From Lysinibacillus alkalisoli (GTDB taxonomy: Bacteria > Bacillota > Bacilli > Bacillales_A > Planococcaceae): DNA of 64,000 bases. Below are positions 10,562-19,597 of this stretch, piece by piece. Location: assembly GCF_014643595.1 (NCBI RefSeq), contig NZ_BMJT01000007.1, positions 124,001 through 188,000 on the forward strand, read 5' to 3'. The notes under the pieces are model-generated. The model was given only the letters and a program-made list of their open reading frames with translations. It was not told the origin of the DNA and did not search any database. The position numbers and the translations under genes are program-made. How positions within the stretch are numbered: the first letter of the stretch is position 1; each line of letters begins with the position of its first letter.

Positions 10562-10636
10562 CATCTATTCCAATCAAACATAATCCTTATTTTTATTCAC
10601 TATTAATAATATACGTAGTAAAAATAGTAGATTCAC

Positions 10637-11089
10637 TTATAGCTGAGGTGTTGTCACTACAGCACCTTGTGAAACAAGTTTCACACCATTAGCTAACGTA
10701 TCACCTACTGGACAATGGCTTTCTACAAAAGCTAAAAAAGCATCAATTTTATCTTGTGGTGCTTGTGATGTTAAATGAACTTTATAACGAATTTCTGAAA
10801 AACCTGGACGCACATCCGCCTTGTCTAAAAAGCCATCAATATCTAAATCTCCCTCTACTTCTACATAAAGTTCCTCATAACTTACATCAAACTTCTTAGC
10901 AAATGTTTGAGCAGCAATGGTTTGACATGCTCCTAATGCTGCTAATAGCAACTCTACTGGATTCATCCCTGTATCTGTACCGCCAAGTTGTTTAGGTTCG
11001 TCTATTGTAATTGCATGTTGACGAGCCGTTGATTCTACTAACACATTCTCTTTTAATGTTGATGTTGATTGAAAAACAGTTACTGCCAT
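10637..11089 (-). CDS. OsmC/Ohr-family peroxide-reducing protein
   Basis: A 150-residue protein of the OsmC/YhfA type, a thiol-dependent hydroperoxide reductase fold. Both family cysteines are present: one in LLAALGACQTI (about 55) and one in ESHCPVGDTL (about 124). The segment GTDTGMNPVELLLAALGAC is typical of the substrate-binding core. It is cytoplasmic and monocistronic. The 180-bp upstream region contains the perfect palindrome AAGAATATTCTT (11199-11210), a possible operator, which does not match the OhrR consensus. Confidence 0.85.
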   Translation of the reverse strand: MAVTVFQSTSTLKENVLVESTARQHAITIDEPKQLGGTDTGMNPVELLLAALGACQTIAAQTFAKKFDVSYEELYVEVEGDLDIDGFLDKADVRPGFSEIRYKVHLTSQAPQDKIDAFLAFVESHCPVGDTLANGVKLVSQGAVVTTPQL

Positions 11090-11228
11090 GATACATCTCT
11101 CCTAATTCTTATAGATTTACTTAGTTTTTAATAGTATAACAACTTTCAAAAAGATTACTAGTGCTTTACTAAATAATTTATGAATTGTTGCGAAATATAA
11201 GAATATTCTTTCTTCAATTCATTAAAAA

Positions 11229-11252
11229 ATGTCATGAGATTACTCATGACAT
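11229..11252 (-). terminator. Terminator after the DedA gene
   Basis: A perfect 10-bp stem (ATGTCATGAG / CTCATGACAT) with a 4-nt loop, followed on the minus strand by a run of T. Confidence 0.85.
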
Positions 11253-11273
11253 CCTACTCTTATAACACTCACC

Positions 11274-11759
11274 TTAGAAATGAACTCCCACTTTATGACC
11301 GATAATCAAAAAGGTAACACACCAAATAACTGCGCCAATACTCGCAAAAATAATATATTTACGCTGATTCATGCCACTTGTTCCTGCAATATAACTTGTA
11401 ACATGTCTAAAACCTGGAATAAAATAGCCAATATTAATGGTCCATGGTCCATAACGATTAAACCAATTCTCCACCTTATCAATACGTTTTTCTGTTAGTT
11501 TCACATATTTTCCGTACTTTAGTAAAAACGGCTTTCCGACTTTCCGCCCGATCGTATAACTCACCATCATTCCTGTAATTGACCCTAAAATGCTTACGAT
11601 TAACGCAATAGTAAAGCTCATAACGTGGGTGGAAGTAAGATAACCAACAAATGTCATGAGTATCTCATCAGGTACAGGTAGCCCTATAATACCTAATGCC
11701 AATATGCCATATAAAGCAAAGTAGCCATAATCCATAATGAGGTTTTCTACTGTGCCCAT
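11274..11759 (-). CDS. DedA-family membrane protein
   Basis: A 161-residue integral membrane protein with four or five hydrophobic segments. The DedA signature is visible: GLPVPDEILMTFVGYL near residues 26-41 (the conserved acidic residue) and GYFIPGFRHVTSYIAG near 111-126 (the conserved arginine). DedA proteins are flippases or proton-dependent transporters acting on undecaprenyl phosphate or phospholipids; the substrate here cannot be read. It is slightly shorter than most DedA proteins (about 200 residues). The RBS AAGGGGGAAG lies 8 nt upstream. Monocistronic. Confidence 0.88.
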   Translation of the reverse strand: MGTVENLIMDYGYFALYGILALGIIGLPVPDEILMTFVGYLTSTHVMSFTIALIVSILGSITGMMVSYTIGRKVGKPFLLKYGKYVKLTEKRIDKVENWFNRYGPWTINIGYFIPGFRHVTSYIAGTSGMNQRKYIIFASIGAVIWCVTFLIIGHKVGVHF

Positions 11760-11841
11760 GATGCTTACTTCCCCCTTTCTTGTCTATACCTTGCATAACA
11801 CTATCATAAAATGCGTGGTATTTCACTTAAAATTCAAAGAA

Positions 11842-11868
11842 AAATAGTCTACGTAATGTAGACTATTT
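11842..11868 (-). terminator. Terminator overlapping the stop of the first NSS transporter
   Basis: A perfect 11-bp stem (AAATAGTCTAC / GTAGACTATTT) with a 5-nt loop and a T-rich tail on the minus strand. The TAG stop codon of the transporter lies inside the stem. Confidence 0.75.
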
Positions 11869-13200
11869 AAAGAGTGGCAAAATACTTTGGATAAAAATAA
11901 TAATAATCGCTACTGGTGATACAAAACGTATTAATGTAATCCATCCCTTATATATCCCTTGAGATGTATTTAACTCTTTACGTGATATATCGGTTTTATA
12001 ATAATAACCTACAAATATTGAGATAAATAATGCACCTAGAGGCATACCAATATTATTTGTCATAAAGTCCATCGCATCAAAGATGGATTTATTAAATATT
12101 TTTACATCAGCGAGTACACCAAATGATAAGGCACTTGGAATCCCCATCACAAAAATCACAATACCTACAAGCCAACTTGTACGCACTCGACTTCTTCTCT
12201 TTTCACCTACTACAACTGATACAACCATCTCTAATAACGACATAGACGAGGTAATGGTTGCAAATAATAATAAAATGAAGAAAATTAATAAAAATACACC
12301 ACCAAACGGTATTTGTTCGAATACAGCGGGCAGAATGACAAACACTAACCCTGGGCCTTGGTCTGGCTTAAAACCTAAAGCAAAAACAGCTGGAAAAATG
12401 ACCAACCCTGCTAACAATGAAATAAAAATATTCATTACAGCAACATTAATACCTGTACCAACAATGTTTTCACTCTTCCCTAAATACGAAGCGTATGTAA
12501 TCATAATAGAAATACCTACACTTAATGTAAAGAATGCTTGACCTAGCGCTAGTAATAAGGTTTCGCTCGTTAAATATGACCAATCAGGTACAAACATAAA
12601 GCGTACGCCTTCCATAGCGCCATCTAACGTCAATGAACGAATGGCTAATATAATGAAAAAGATAAATAACGCAGGCATCATAATTTTACTTGCTTTCTCA
12701 ATACCAGACTTAATACCTGCTTGCACAATAATAATAGTGAGTAACATAAAAATAAATTGTGAACCTATCGTTTCAAGTGGACTTTGAATAACATGGTTGA
12801 ATAATGACTCATACGTTTGTCCTTCCGCAGGCTTTACTGCAAAAACCAAAGCACGCCCTAAGTAACTAATAATCCAGCCACCAACTACACTATAAAACGA
12901 CAAAATCACTGCTGATACAAACATACCTAGATAACCAATCCAATACCAAGGTGTACCTGGAGCTTGTTTCTTTAAAGATGTGATTACATCTGCTTGACCT
13001 CTACGACCTATCATAAACTCTGCGATGAGTACAGGTAGACTAATCAAAAAAATACATATTACAAATAATAAAATAAAAACACTCCCGCCGTGACTACCTG
13101 CCATATAGGGGAACTTCCAAATGGCACCTAATCCGACGGCACTACCTGCTGCTGCAAGCATAAACCCAATCTTAGATGAAAACTGTTCTCTTGAAGACAA
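11863..13200 (-). CDS. Sodium-dependent transporter, NSS/SNF family
   Basis: A 445-residue membrane protein with about eleven transmembrane helices. The N-terminus GFMLAAAGSAVGLGAIWKFPYMAG is the TM1 signature of neurotransmitter:sodium symporters, with the unwound segment that binds Na+ and the amino acid substrate. TM6 shows GQAFFTLSVG. It is a paralogue of the transporter at 36782-38125, which sits in a tryptophan-catabolism operon; here no catabolic gene points to a substrate. Translation starts at TTG (13198-13200), with GGAG 9 nt upstream. A 91-bp leader separates it from the TPR gene upstream, and that leader can fold so as to mask this RBS. Confidence 0.92.
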   Translation of the reverse strand: MSSREQFSSKIGFMLAAAGSAVGLGAIWKFPYMAGSHGGSVFILLFVICIFLISLPVLIAEFMIGRRGQADVITSLKKQAPGTPWYWIGYLGMFVSAVILSFYSVVGGWIISYLGRALVFAVKPAEGQTYESLFNHVIQSPLETIGSQFIFMLLTIIIVQAGIKSGIEKASKIMMPALFIFFIILAIRSLTLDGAMEGVRFMFVPDWSYLTSETLLLALGQAFFTLSVGISIMITYASYLGKSENIVGTGINVAVMNIFISLLAGLVIFPAVFALGFKPDQGPGLVFVILPAVFEQIPFGGVFLLIFFILLLFATITSSMSLLEMVVSVVVGEKRRSRVRTSWLVGIVIFVMGIPSALSFGVLADVKIFNKSIFDAMDFMTNNIGMPLGALFISIFVGYYYKTDISRKELNTSQGIYKGWITLIRFVSPVAIIIIFIQSILPLFK

Positions 13201-13270
13201 AAACCTCTACTCCTTTTTTTACATATTGGTACATTATCGCTTGACCAATGTAAGAAAACAAGTAGAGGAG
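13201..13270 (-). promoter_or_regulatory. Structured leader that can mask the NSS transporter RBS
   Basis: CCTCTACT (minus strand, 13261-13268) pairs perfectly with AGTAGAGG (13204-13211), which contains part of the Shine-Dalgarno region of the transporter gene. Inside this outer stem, ACATTGGT-type and ACCAATATGT-type segments form a second stem with a 2-nt bulge. No T-box, TRAP or known riboswitch motif is present in this short leader. Translational control is inferred. Confidence 0.4.
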
Positions 13271-13291
13271 CACGAAAAAGAGATTCTGTTC

Positions 13292-13813
13292 CTAATTGTC
13301 TGAATTTTGACACATGAGTGATTGTTCAATTAATCGAATCGCTTGGGTAGTAGAACGAATTAACTTGGTATCTCGTTTTTGCTTACGTAAATATTGTGCT
13401 TTTAAAAAGAGTTTTCTCGCTTCTTCTAACTTGCCAAGCTCCCATAAGCATTTTGCTTTATGTTGATAATAAAAATCATAATGCTCTTCAGCTAAATCTT
13501 CATAAGCTTCTTCAAACTTTAATAAAGCTTTTGCATGCTCATTATCATATTTATAGGCTTCACCTAATCGTAATAATGTTAGACCATAGTTGCTAGCATC
13601 TGTGTGTGGAATCACTAATTTAAATAAACGTATCGCTTCTTTTGGCTGATTTAAAATGCGATATAAATAGGCTTTTAAACTTAATGTAAGGTAATCTTCT
13701 GTCTTTAAAGTTAATATGTAACGCTGAACATTTTGAGGGTCTCTCGTCTGTTCTCGCAAATAATTATTATGGTCAAAGTAAATCGTCTTCGTCACCGCTT
13801 CTAAAGTCACCAT
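13292..13813 (-). CDS. TPR-repeat protein of unknown function
   Basis: A 173-residue soluble protein made mostly of TPR-type helical pairs. Examples are YLTLSLKAYLYRILNQPKEAIRLF (about 39-62), LLRLGEAYKYDNEHAKALLKFEEAY (about 80-104) and KAKCLWELGKLEEARKLFLKAQYL (about 118-141). No DNA-binding or catalytic motif is seen. It is on the same strand as, and 91 bp upstream of, the NSS transporter, with which it may be co-transcribed. It diverges from the ABC-F gene. The RBS GAGGTGATAA precedes the ATG. Confidence 0.65.
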   Translation of the reverse strand: MVTLEAVTKTIYFDHNNYLREQTRDPQNVQRYILTLKTEDYLTLSLKAYLYRILNQPKEAIRLFKLVIPHTDASNYGLTLLRLGEAYKYDNEHAKALLKFEEAYEDLAEEHYDFYYQHKAKCLWELGKLEEARKLFLKAQYLRKQKRDTKLIRSTTQAIRLIEQSLMCQNSDN

Positions 13814-13829
13814 AAAATTATCACCTCAT

Positions 13830-13859
13830 TTGACATTGTAACGTATTTCTATTTATACT
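13830..13859 (+). promoter_or_regulatory. Sigma-A promoter of the ABC-F leader
   Basis: A perfect -35 TTGACA (13830-13835), an 18-bp spacer and -10 TATACT (13854-13859). Transcription should begin near 13866, about 220 nt before the coding region, leaving a long regulatory leader. Confidence 0.8.
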
Positions 13860-13865
13860 AGTATC

Positions 13866-14068
13866 AAATTTATGAACGGGGTGACGTGTGGACGATGGAT
13901 AACTAATCTCTTGCAAAAATGATGGATGCGAATATAGTTCGTTTTCTTTTCAATTTTATGGGATTAGTCTGTCTATTTTAGTACACGCACACACACAAGT
14001 TGTGCTTATTAAGTATGGACTAATCCTTCTAAACAGTAGTTTAGGAGGATTTTTCTTTTCTCCTAAAC
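13866..14068 (+). promoter_or_regulatory. Transcription-attenuation leader of the ABC-F gene
   Basis: Five segments can pair in alternative ways: P1 ACTAATC (13902-13908), P2 GGATTAGTC (13961-13969), P3 from 14018, P4 GTTTAGGAGGAT (14039-14050) and P5 CTCCTAAAC (14060-14068). P1:P2 leaves P3:P4 free to form the terminator. P2:P3 (9 perfect pairs with 14018-14026) destroys the terminator, and P4 can then pair with P5. Two small upstream reading frames run through P1. One is ATG-GAT-AAC-TAA (13895-13906), preceded at 11 nt by GGGGTG, whose stop codon lies in P1. The other has 16 codons (13872-13922) and no RBS. A ribosome stalled there would cover P1 and favour read-through. This is the known logic of vmlR-type antibiotic-resistance leaders; the mechanism here is inferred from pairing. 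Confidence 0.75.
14023..14060 (+). terminator. Attenuator hairpin before the ABC-F gene
   Basis: A 12-bp stem (14023-14034 with 14039-14050, including one G-U pair) with loop AGTA, followed by TTTTCTTTTC. It lies only 25 nt before the ABC-F start codon and downstream of its promoter, so it is an attenuator and not the end of another gene. Confidence 0.85.
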
Positions 14069-14084
14069 AGAAGGAGTGATACTC

Positions 14085-15689
14085 ATGTTAATGGAAGCAC
14101 AGAACATTCAATTTCAAATCGATGAGACAGTAATTTTACAGCATATTAATTTTCATCTACAACAGGGGGAGCGTATAGGGATTGTGGGGCCAAATGGTGC
14201 AGGGAAATCTACATTATTGCATATTATTCATCAAGACCTATTGCCAACAGATGGACAATTAATCACATCTACCACAACATCTCTCATGAAACAAGAAGAA
14301 CAACTCTCAACCATTCAGTATACAAAAGAAGAGGCTGCTTTATTAGCCAAATGGCATGTGCCAGAAAGGCCTTACACACAGCTTAGTGGTGGGGAACAAT
14401 TAAAGTGGCGGCTCGCTAAGACCTTGGCACATCCTGCACCGATCATTCTACTGGATGAACCGACTAATCACTTAGATGAACACAGTGTTCAACAGCTTAT
14501 TACAACGATTAAAAATAGCAAAAAAACATATATCATCGTATCCCATGACCGTTATTTTTTAGATGCCATTGCGACAACAATCTGGTCATTAGATGATCAA
14601 CAATTTGCTACAGTAAAAGGAAATTATAGTCATTACGTACAATGGTATAAAAAACAACGCGCTAAACAACAGCATGATTACGAACAACAACAAAAACATA
14701 TTGCTCATGTCGAACAACAGATGGCTGACTTGGAACAATGGTCAGCTAATATGCATAAAGAATCTACAGCCAATCACCATCCTAAAGCAATGGGTGCAAA
14801 AGAATATTATCGTTTAAAAGCAAAGAGAGCGGATAAACAAGTAAAATCTAAACGTAAATTGCTTCAAAAAAACCTGGAGAAACAAACCATTGAGCAACCT
14901 AAGAAACTTTACGAAGTAAATTTTTCACTCTCAACACTTGCCCCAAAAGGTAAACGGATTTTGCAACTGAAAAATGGCAGCATCTCTCCATTATTACAAC
15001 ATATCAATCTTACTATTATGCGAGGCGAGCGTGTAGCTATTATGGGCAATAATGGTGTGGGAAAATCCACATTACTGAATCATATTGTGAAACAACGCTT
15101 TTCGGATGATGTCTTATGGCTATCGCCTACTACTAAAATCGGCTATTTACAACAATCCGTTTTTGCATTACCTGAAGATGAAACCATTGCTTCGTTATTT
15201 CAATTTGAAAACTTTAAAGAGGAAGGAGGGATTCGTACACAGCTCATTCACCTCGGCTTTAAGGATAGTCAGTGGCAACAACTTATCGGCACGTTAAGTA
15301 TGGGAGAGCGCATTAAACTCGTTATTGCTAATTTTATTTTTACACAATGTGATTTCCTTATCTTAGATGAGCCAAGTAACCATCTTGATTTAGCGTCACG
15401 CGAACAATTAGAAGCAGCGTTATTAAGTTATAATGGCACTATTCTATTTGTGTCTCATGACCGTTATTTACGAGAAAAATTAGCCACTCGTACTGTCATG
15501 ATAGAGAAAGGCTCGTTACATGTACCAAAGACAATATCTAATGAAAATGCAGATGTATTAACGTTAGAAACAGAAAAACAAGAAGTACTAGGGAAACTGT
15601 CTTTTTTAACACCTTCACATAAAGACTATGCGGCATTAGATGCTCGTTTTAACGAAATTCTCCAACGGATTAAACAGCTCAAAGAGTAA
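14085..15689 (+). CDS. ABC-F ribosome-protection protein (VmlR/Vga-like)
   Basis: A 534-residue protein with two ABC ATPase domains and no membrane segment. Domain 1 has Walker A GPNGAGKST (about 35-43), signature LSGGEQLKWR and Walker B ILLDEPTNHLD. Domain 2 has GNNGVGKST, LSMGERIKL and LILDEPSNHLD. The linker (about 185-285) contains EQWSANMHKES and KEYYRLKAKRADKQVKSKRK, close to the antibiotic-resistance linker of VmlR-type proteins. These bind the ribosomal E site and dislodge lincosamide, streptogramin A or pleuromutilin drugs; the drug range cannot be read from sequence. The start ATG is 8 nt after AAGGAG; an in-frame GTG nine bases upstream abuts that RBS. Its attenuator leader supports a role in resistance. 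Confidence 0.88.
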   Translation: MLMEAQNIQFQIDETVILQHINFHLQQGERIGIVGPNGAGKSTLLHIIHQDLLPTDGQLITSTTTSLMKQEEQLSTIQYTKEEAALLAKWHVPERPYTQLSGGEQLKWRLAKTLAHPAPIILLDEPTNHLDEHSVQQLITTIKNSKKTYIIVSHDRYFLDAIATTIWSLDDQQFATVKGNYSHYVQWYKKQRAKQQHDYEQQQKHIAHVEQQMADLEQWSANMHKESTANHHPKAMGAKEYYRLKAKRADKQVKSKRKLLQKNLEKQTIEQPKKLYEVNFSLSTLAPKGKRILQLKNGSISPLLQHINLTIMRGERVAIMGNNGVGKSTLLNHIVKQRFSDDVLWLSPTTKIGYLQQSVFALPEDETIASLFQFENFKEEGGIRTQLIHLGFKDSQWQQLIGTLSMGERIKLVIANFIFTQCDFLILDEPSNHLDLASREQLEAALLSYNGTILFVSHDRYLREKLATRTVMIEKGSLHVPKTISNENADVLTLETEKQEVLGKLSFLTPSHKDYAALDARFNEILQRIKQLKE

Positions 15690-15768
15690 ATAAGAAATGG
15701 AGATTACTACTTGATTCTTTGAAAAACTGCAAAAACACTTACTTGTTTAACGCCTTCCTCGCTACAAT

Positions 15769-15808
15769 AAAAGGTTAGACCATACAGCGGTCTAACCTTT
15801 TATTTTTG
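15769..15808. terminator. Bidirectional terminator, ABC-F / AbrB-family gene
   Basis: A perfect 13-bp stem (AAAAGGTTAGACC / GGTCTAACCTTTT) with a 7-nt loop between two convergent genes. TATTTTTG follows on the plus strand and TTTTATTG on the minus strand. Confidence 0.85.
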
Positions 15809-15837
15809 TCCTAAAGACTTACTATTAATCATATAAG

Positions 15838-16884
15838 TTAAACTTTTTGTTTGTCAAAAAAGCGGAAAATAAGGCGAATAATAAAGGGCATAATGAGTAA
15901 CAAAAAGAACAATCTAAAAATTTGAAAGCCTGATACAACAGCCAAATCTGCCCCAATGGCATGCGCCACTAAACCTAATTGATCTAGCCCTCCTGGTGCT
16001 AGGGCGAGTAATGCAGTAGGCAATGTAAAGTTGCTCATTCGATAGAAGATCAACGCCCCTAGCATGGACACAATAAATATCAAAACCCCACTTATTATAC
16101 TATAACCGATCATCTTTTTAAGCTCAGGCATCTTTTGTCTATGCAAAATCAAACCTAAATTTGTACCTACTAAAAGTTGGGCAATCTCACTTACACCAAT
16201 CGGAAAGGGCTCGCTTGTTAAACCGATCAATTGTAAAATAACCGTAATGATTGCTGGCCCAAGCATATATGCTGTTGGTAAGTGGTATTTATTAGCTACC
16301 CATGCGGCTATTACAACACTCACCATAAAAATAATGAAATGCCATGTAAGATGAAAAACTTCGACTTTTTCATTTTGTAATGTGGATGTATTACCGATCA
16401 CTAATAATGGCACACCTATAATAATACATAATAGCCTTATCGTTTGCATTAACGTTACAATACCAACATTAACGCCTTTCGTTTCTTCTGCTAAAGTAAG
16501 TGCCTGCATCATCCCTCCAGGTATACTACCAAGGATAGCAGTCTTTATATGTAATCCCGTTGTTTTAGCTAGCAAAACCGCAATGAGTAAACAGATTATG
16601 ACTAAAAATAAAGTAAAAAATAACATATGCCATATGTGCTGACTAATTTCTAATAAAGCCTCTTTTGTTAATGACCGTCCTATTACATAACCTACAATAA
16701 TCAACCCTGTATTACGCAATTGTTTTGGCCAGTACAACCATTTTGCGTACCAATGTGCAATCACTAAAATGCTCAACATTGGACCTAATAGCCACGGCAA
16801 TGGTAAATGAAAAACGGTAAATAACCCTGCACCAAGCAATGCAAAACTTAGCGTAATTGTTATGCGTTTTATACTATCGTACAT
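15838..16884 (-). CDS. AbrB-family membrane protein (putative regulator or transporter)
   Basis: A 348-residue protein with about ten transmembrane helices in two similar halves. Each half carries the LP-x-x-x-LGP motif: LPLPWLLGPMLSI (about 28) and LPTAYMLGPAIITV (about 202). This is the membrane 'AbrB duplication' family (once annotated 'ammonia monooxygenase'), unrelated to the DNA-binding AbrB. The substrate is unknown. It is monocistronic, with RBS AAGGTGAGC before the ATG, and convergent with the ABC-F gene. Confidence 0.85.
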   Translation of the reverse strand: MYDSIKRITITLSFALLGAGLFTVFHLPLPWLLGPMLSILVIAHWYAKWLYWPKQLRNTGLIIVGYVIGRSLTKEALLEISQHIWHMLFFTLFLVIICLLIAVLLAKTTGLHIKTAILGSIPGGMMQALTLAEETKGVNVGIVTLMQTIRLLCIIIGVPLLVIGNTSTLQNEKVEVFHLTWHFIIFMVSVVIAAWVANKYHLPTAYMLGPAIITVILQLIGLTSEPFPIGVSEIAQLLVGTNLGLILHRQKMPELKKMIGYSIISGVLIFIVSMLGALIFYRMSNFTLPTALLALAPGGLDQLGLVAHAIGADLAVVSGFQIFRLFFLLLIMPFIIRLIFRFFDKQKV

Positions 16885-16983
16885 TTGCTCACCTTATTTC
16901 TTATTGTAAATCTCTTATTTTATTGTGACACACTTTTAATACAAGCTAAAATAAGTTGTTTTCAATACAATAAAAAAGTAAAA

Positions 16984-17016
16984 CAAGCACTAACATGGGA
17001 CAAATGTTAATGCTTG
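16984..17016 (-). terminator. Terminator downstream of copA
   Basis: A 13-bp stem (CAAGCACTAACAT with ATGTTAATGCTTG, one G-U in the minus-strand RNA) followed by TTTTACTTTTTTATTG on the minus strand. It lies about 105 nt after the copA stop. The intervening sequence holds no copZ-like gene. Confidence 0.75.
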
Positions 17017-17121
17017 CTTCTCTATAACCCTATTGTATTTTTTGTGTACTAGCAATTATTAATATAGTTAGCTGACAAATGCCATGACAATATCGTGTAA
17101 ATAGATTATCGCTAAACAACT

Positions 17122-19530
17122 TTAATGAAGTTTTACACGTTGCAAACGTAAGGCATTTAACACAACCGAAACAGAACTAAATGCCATTGCTGCACCTGCT
17201 ACCCATGGCGCTAACAAACCAATTGCAGCAATCGGGATGCCTAAAGTGTTATACGCAAATGCCCAGAACAAATTTTGCTTTATATTACGCATTGTCTTAC
17301 GACTCATCATAATCGCATCAGCAATACTATTTAAATCGCCGCGAATCAACGTAATATCGGCAGCCTCCATCGCAACATCTGTACCTGTGCCAATCGCCAT
17401 ACCAATATTGGCGGTTGCGAGAGCTGGCGCATCATTGATTCCATCTCCTACCATCGCCACTTTTTTGCCTTGTGCTTGTAGTTTTTTCACTTCTTCGGCT
17501 TTACCTTCTGGCAATACTTCAGCAATGACTTCATCCACACCAACTTCTTTACCTATAGCTTCTGCCGTACGAATATTGTCACCAGTCATCATAATCACTG
17601 TAATGTCCATATCTTTTAATCGTCGTATAGCTTCTGCTGATGTTTCTTTAACAGTGTCTGCCACAGCTACTAGTCCAGCGTATTCTCCGTTTATGCCAAC
17701 TAACATAGCTGTTTTACCTTCACGTTCAAGCGTTGTCATCAATTGCTCTGCTGCTGTGATGTCAATTTGGGATTGTGCCATGAGTTTCCTTGTACCAATA
17801 ATTAACCCTTGACCATCAACAGTTGCTATTACACCATGCCCTGGAATTGCCTCAAAATATTGCACGTTACCTATTGTAATCTGACGTGCCTCAACACCTG
17901 CTACAATAGCTTCTGCTAGTGGGTGTTCGGATTGTTTTTCTGCTGCTGCAACTAGAGCTAAAAATGTTTCTTCTTGTCCTTTTACTACTTTTACATCTGT
18001 TAATTTTGGTTGACCATGTGTCACTGTACCTGTTTTATCAACTACTACTGTGTCAATGGCTTGTGTTTGCTCTAAATGTTCGCCACCTTTAAATAAAATA
18101 CCAAACTCCGCTGCTCGACCTGAGCCTGCCATAATGGAAGTTGGCGTAGCTAAACCTAACGCACATGGACAAGCAATGACAAGTACTGCAATAAATACTT
18201 CTAATGCTTGTGTGAAGTTACCAGGTGTTATCCAAATAAACCACACTAAAAATGTAAGAACAGCAATCCCTACAACGATTGGTACAAATATACCTGAAAT
18301 CGTGTCTGCAAGACGTTGTATAGGCGCTTTAGAACCTTGAGCATCTTCTACAACTTTAATAATTTGAGCTAAGGCTGTATCTCTACCTACCTTTGTCGTT
18401 TTCATTTTAATAAAGCCATTTTTGTTCACAGTTGAACCAAATAGCTCATCGCCTACTTGCTTAGTAACAGGCAGGCTCTCACCTGTCAACATAGATTCAT
18501 CTACAGCTGTTGCACCTGTTACAACCTCGCCATCAACAGGTATCTTCTCACCTGGTTTCACATGTACAATATCACCAATCAATACTTCTTCTAATGGTAT
18601 TTCTTTTTCTACACCATCTCGTTCAACTAGAGCTGTCTTTGCCTGTAACCCCATCAATTTCTTTATTGCTTCCGAAGAACGACCTTTCGCTTGTGCTTCA
18701 AATAATTTACCTAATAAAATCAAAGTAATTAATACCGCACTTGTTTCAAAATACAAATGTGGCTCTATATTTGTATTAAGTGTAAGAAATGCTTGATAAA
18801 CACTATAAAAATAAGCAGCTGATGTCCCCATAACTACAAGGACATCCATATTAGCACTGCCATTACGTAACGCTTTGTAAGCACCAACATAAAATTGCTT
18901 ACCTATAATAAATTGCACAGGTGTGGCTAGAGCCATTTGTACCCATGGATTCATTAAAATTTCTGGCATATAAATAAAGGATGTGAAAGAGAAATGCCCA
19001 ACCATTGTCCACAATAAAGGCAATGATAAAATAGCGGCAAAAATAAACTTGCGTTTTTGAATACGTATCGCTTTTTCACGATGATCTTCAGACGATTGCC
19101 CTTCCGTTTGTTGATGCGCCCCGTAACCTACTTTTTCGATTTTGGCTATAATATCATGTACAGAAACGGTTGAGGGATTAAATGTAACTGTCGCTTTTTC
19201 CAATGCTAAGTTCACACTAGCTTCATCAATACCTTCCATTTTATTTAGTACTTTTTCAATACGCGCTGAACACGCAGCACAAGTCATACCTGTAATATCA
19301 AACTCTGCTTTTTCTTCTATTACACCATAACCTAAACTTTCAATCTTAGCTTTGACATCCCGCTCTGAAACTTCTTCAGGATTATATGTGATAGTTGACT
19401 TTTCTAATGCCAAATTCACGTTAGCGGATGTAACGCCTTCCATTTTATTTAATCCTTTTTCAATGCGTGTAGCACAAGCTGCACAAGTCATACCTGATAG
19501 TTGTACATTCATTTCTTTGTTATTTGTCAT
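17122..19530 (-). CDS. copA: Copper-exporting P1B-type ATPase
   Basis: An 802-residue Cu(I) efflux pump. Two N-terminal heavy-metal-associated domains each carry GMTCAAC (C16/C19 and about C84/C87). The membrane ion site CPC is in VIACPCALG, the phosphorylation site is DKTGT, the actuator loop is TGES, the HP motif is in SEHPLAEA and the hinge is [11 protein letters not shown]. The length is normal for CopA. The start ATG is chosen because GAGGTGAGG directly precedes it; a GTG nine bases upstream falls inside that RBS. It lies 67 bp downstream of csoR on the same strand and has its own CsoR-type operator. No copZ chaperone gene follows. Confidence 0.96.
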   Translation of the reverse strand: MTNNKEMNVQLSGMTCAACATRIEKGLNKMEGVTSANVNLALEKSTITYNPEEVSERDVKAKIESLGYGVIEEKAEFDITGMTCAACSARIEKVLNKMEGIDEASVNLALEKATVTFNPSTVSVHDIIAKIEKVGYGAHQQTEGQSSEDHREKAIRIQKRKFIFAAILSLPLLWTMVGHFSFTSFIYMPEILMNPWVQMALATPVQFIIGKQFYVGAYKALRNGSANMDVLVVMGTSAAYFYSVYQAFLTLNTNIEPHLYFETSAVLITLILLGKLFEAQAKGRSSEAIKKLMGLQAKTALVERDGVEKEIPLEEVLIGDIVHVKPGEKIPVDGEVVTGATAVDESMLTGESLPVTKQVGDELFGSTVNKNGFIKMKTTKVGRDTALAQIIKVVEDAQGSKAPIQRLADTISGIFVPIVVGIAVLTFLVWFIWITPGNFTQALEVFIAVLVIACPCALGLATPTSIMAGSGRAAEFGILFKGGEHLEQTQAIDTVVVDKTGTVTHGQPKLTDVKVVKGQEETFLALVAAAEKQSEHPLAEAIVAGVEARQITIGNVQYFEAIPGHGVIATVDGQGLIIGTRKLMAQSQIDITAAEQLMTTLEREGKTAMLVGINGEYAGLVAVADTVKETSAEAIRRLKDMDITVIMMTGDNIRTAEAIGKEVGVDEVIAEVLPEGKAEEVKKLQAQGKKVAMVGDGINDAPALATANIGMAIGTGTDVAMEAADITLIRGDLNSIADAIMMSRKTMRNIKQNLFWAFAYNTLGIPIAAIGLLAPWVAGAAMAFSSVSVVLNALRLQRVKLH

Positions 19531-19544
19531 TTTCCTCACCTCTT

Positions 19545-19561
19545 ATACCTACTATGGGTAT
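19545..19561 (-). promoter_or_regulatory. CsoR-type operator upstream of copA
   Basis: ATACC-N7-GGTAT, the same 5-7-5 arrangement as the second copy upstream of csoR (19945-19961) and as the B. subtilis CsoR site. It lies 15 bp before the copA start and overlaps a TATAAG -10-like element on the minus strand. A hairpin with a poor tail (19580-19597) separates it from csoR. Confidence 0.75.
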
Positions 19562-19597
19562 ATTTTTACGAAAAGTATAGAGTGCATGATTGCACTC

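Noticed and set aside
11181-11221. TGAATTG ... CAATTCA flanking AAGAATATTCTT upstream of the OsmC gene as one large operator
   Set aside because: The outer and inner repeats do not share a centre, and neither matches the OhrR consensus; only the inner palindrome is mentioned.
13201-13291. A T-box for the NSS transporter leader
   Set aside because: The leader is only 91 nt and lacks the T-box sequence that pairs with the tRNA acceptor end.
17017-17121. A copZ chaperone gene after copA
   Set aside because: No reading frame with a GMTCxxC motif exists in the 105 bp up to the terminator.
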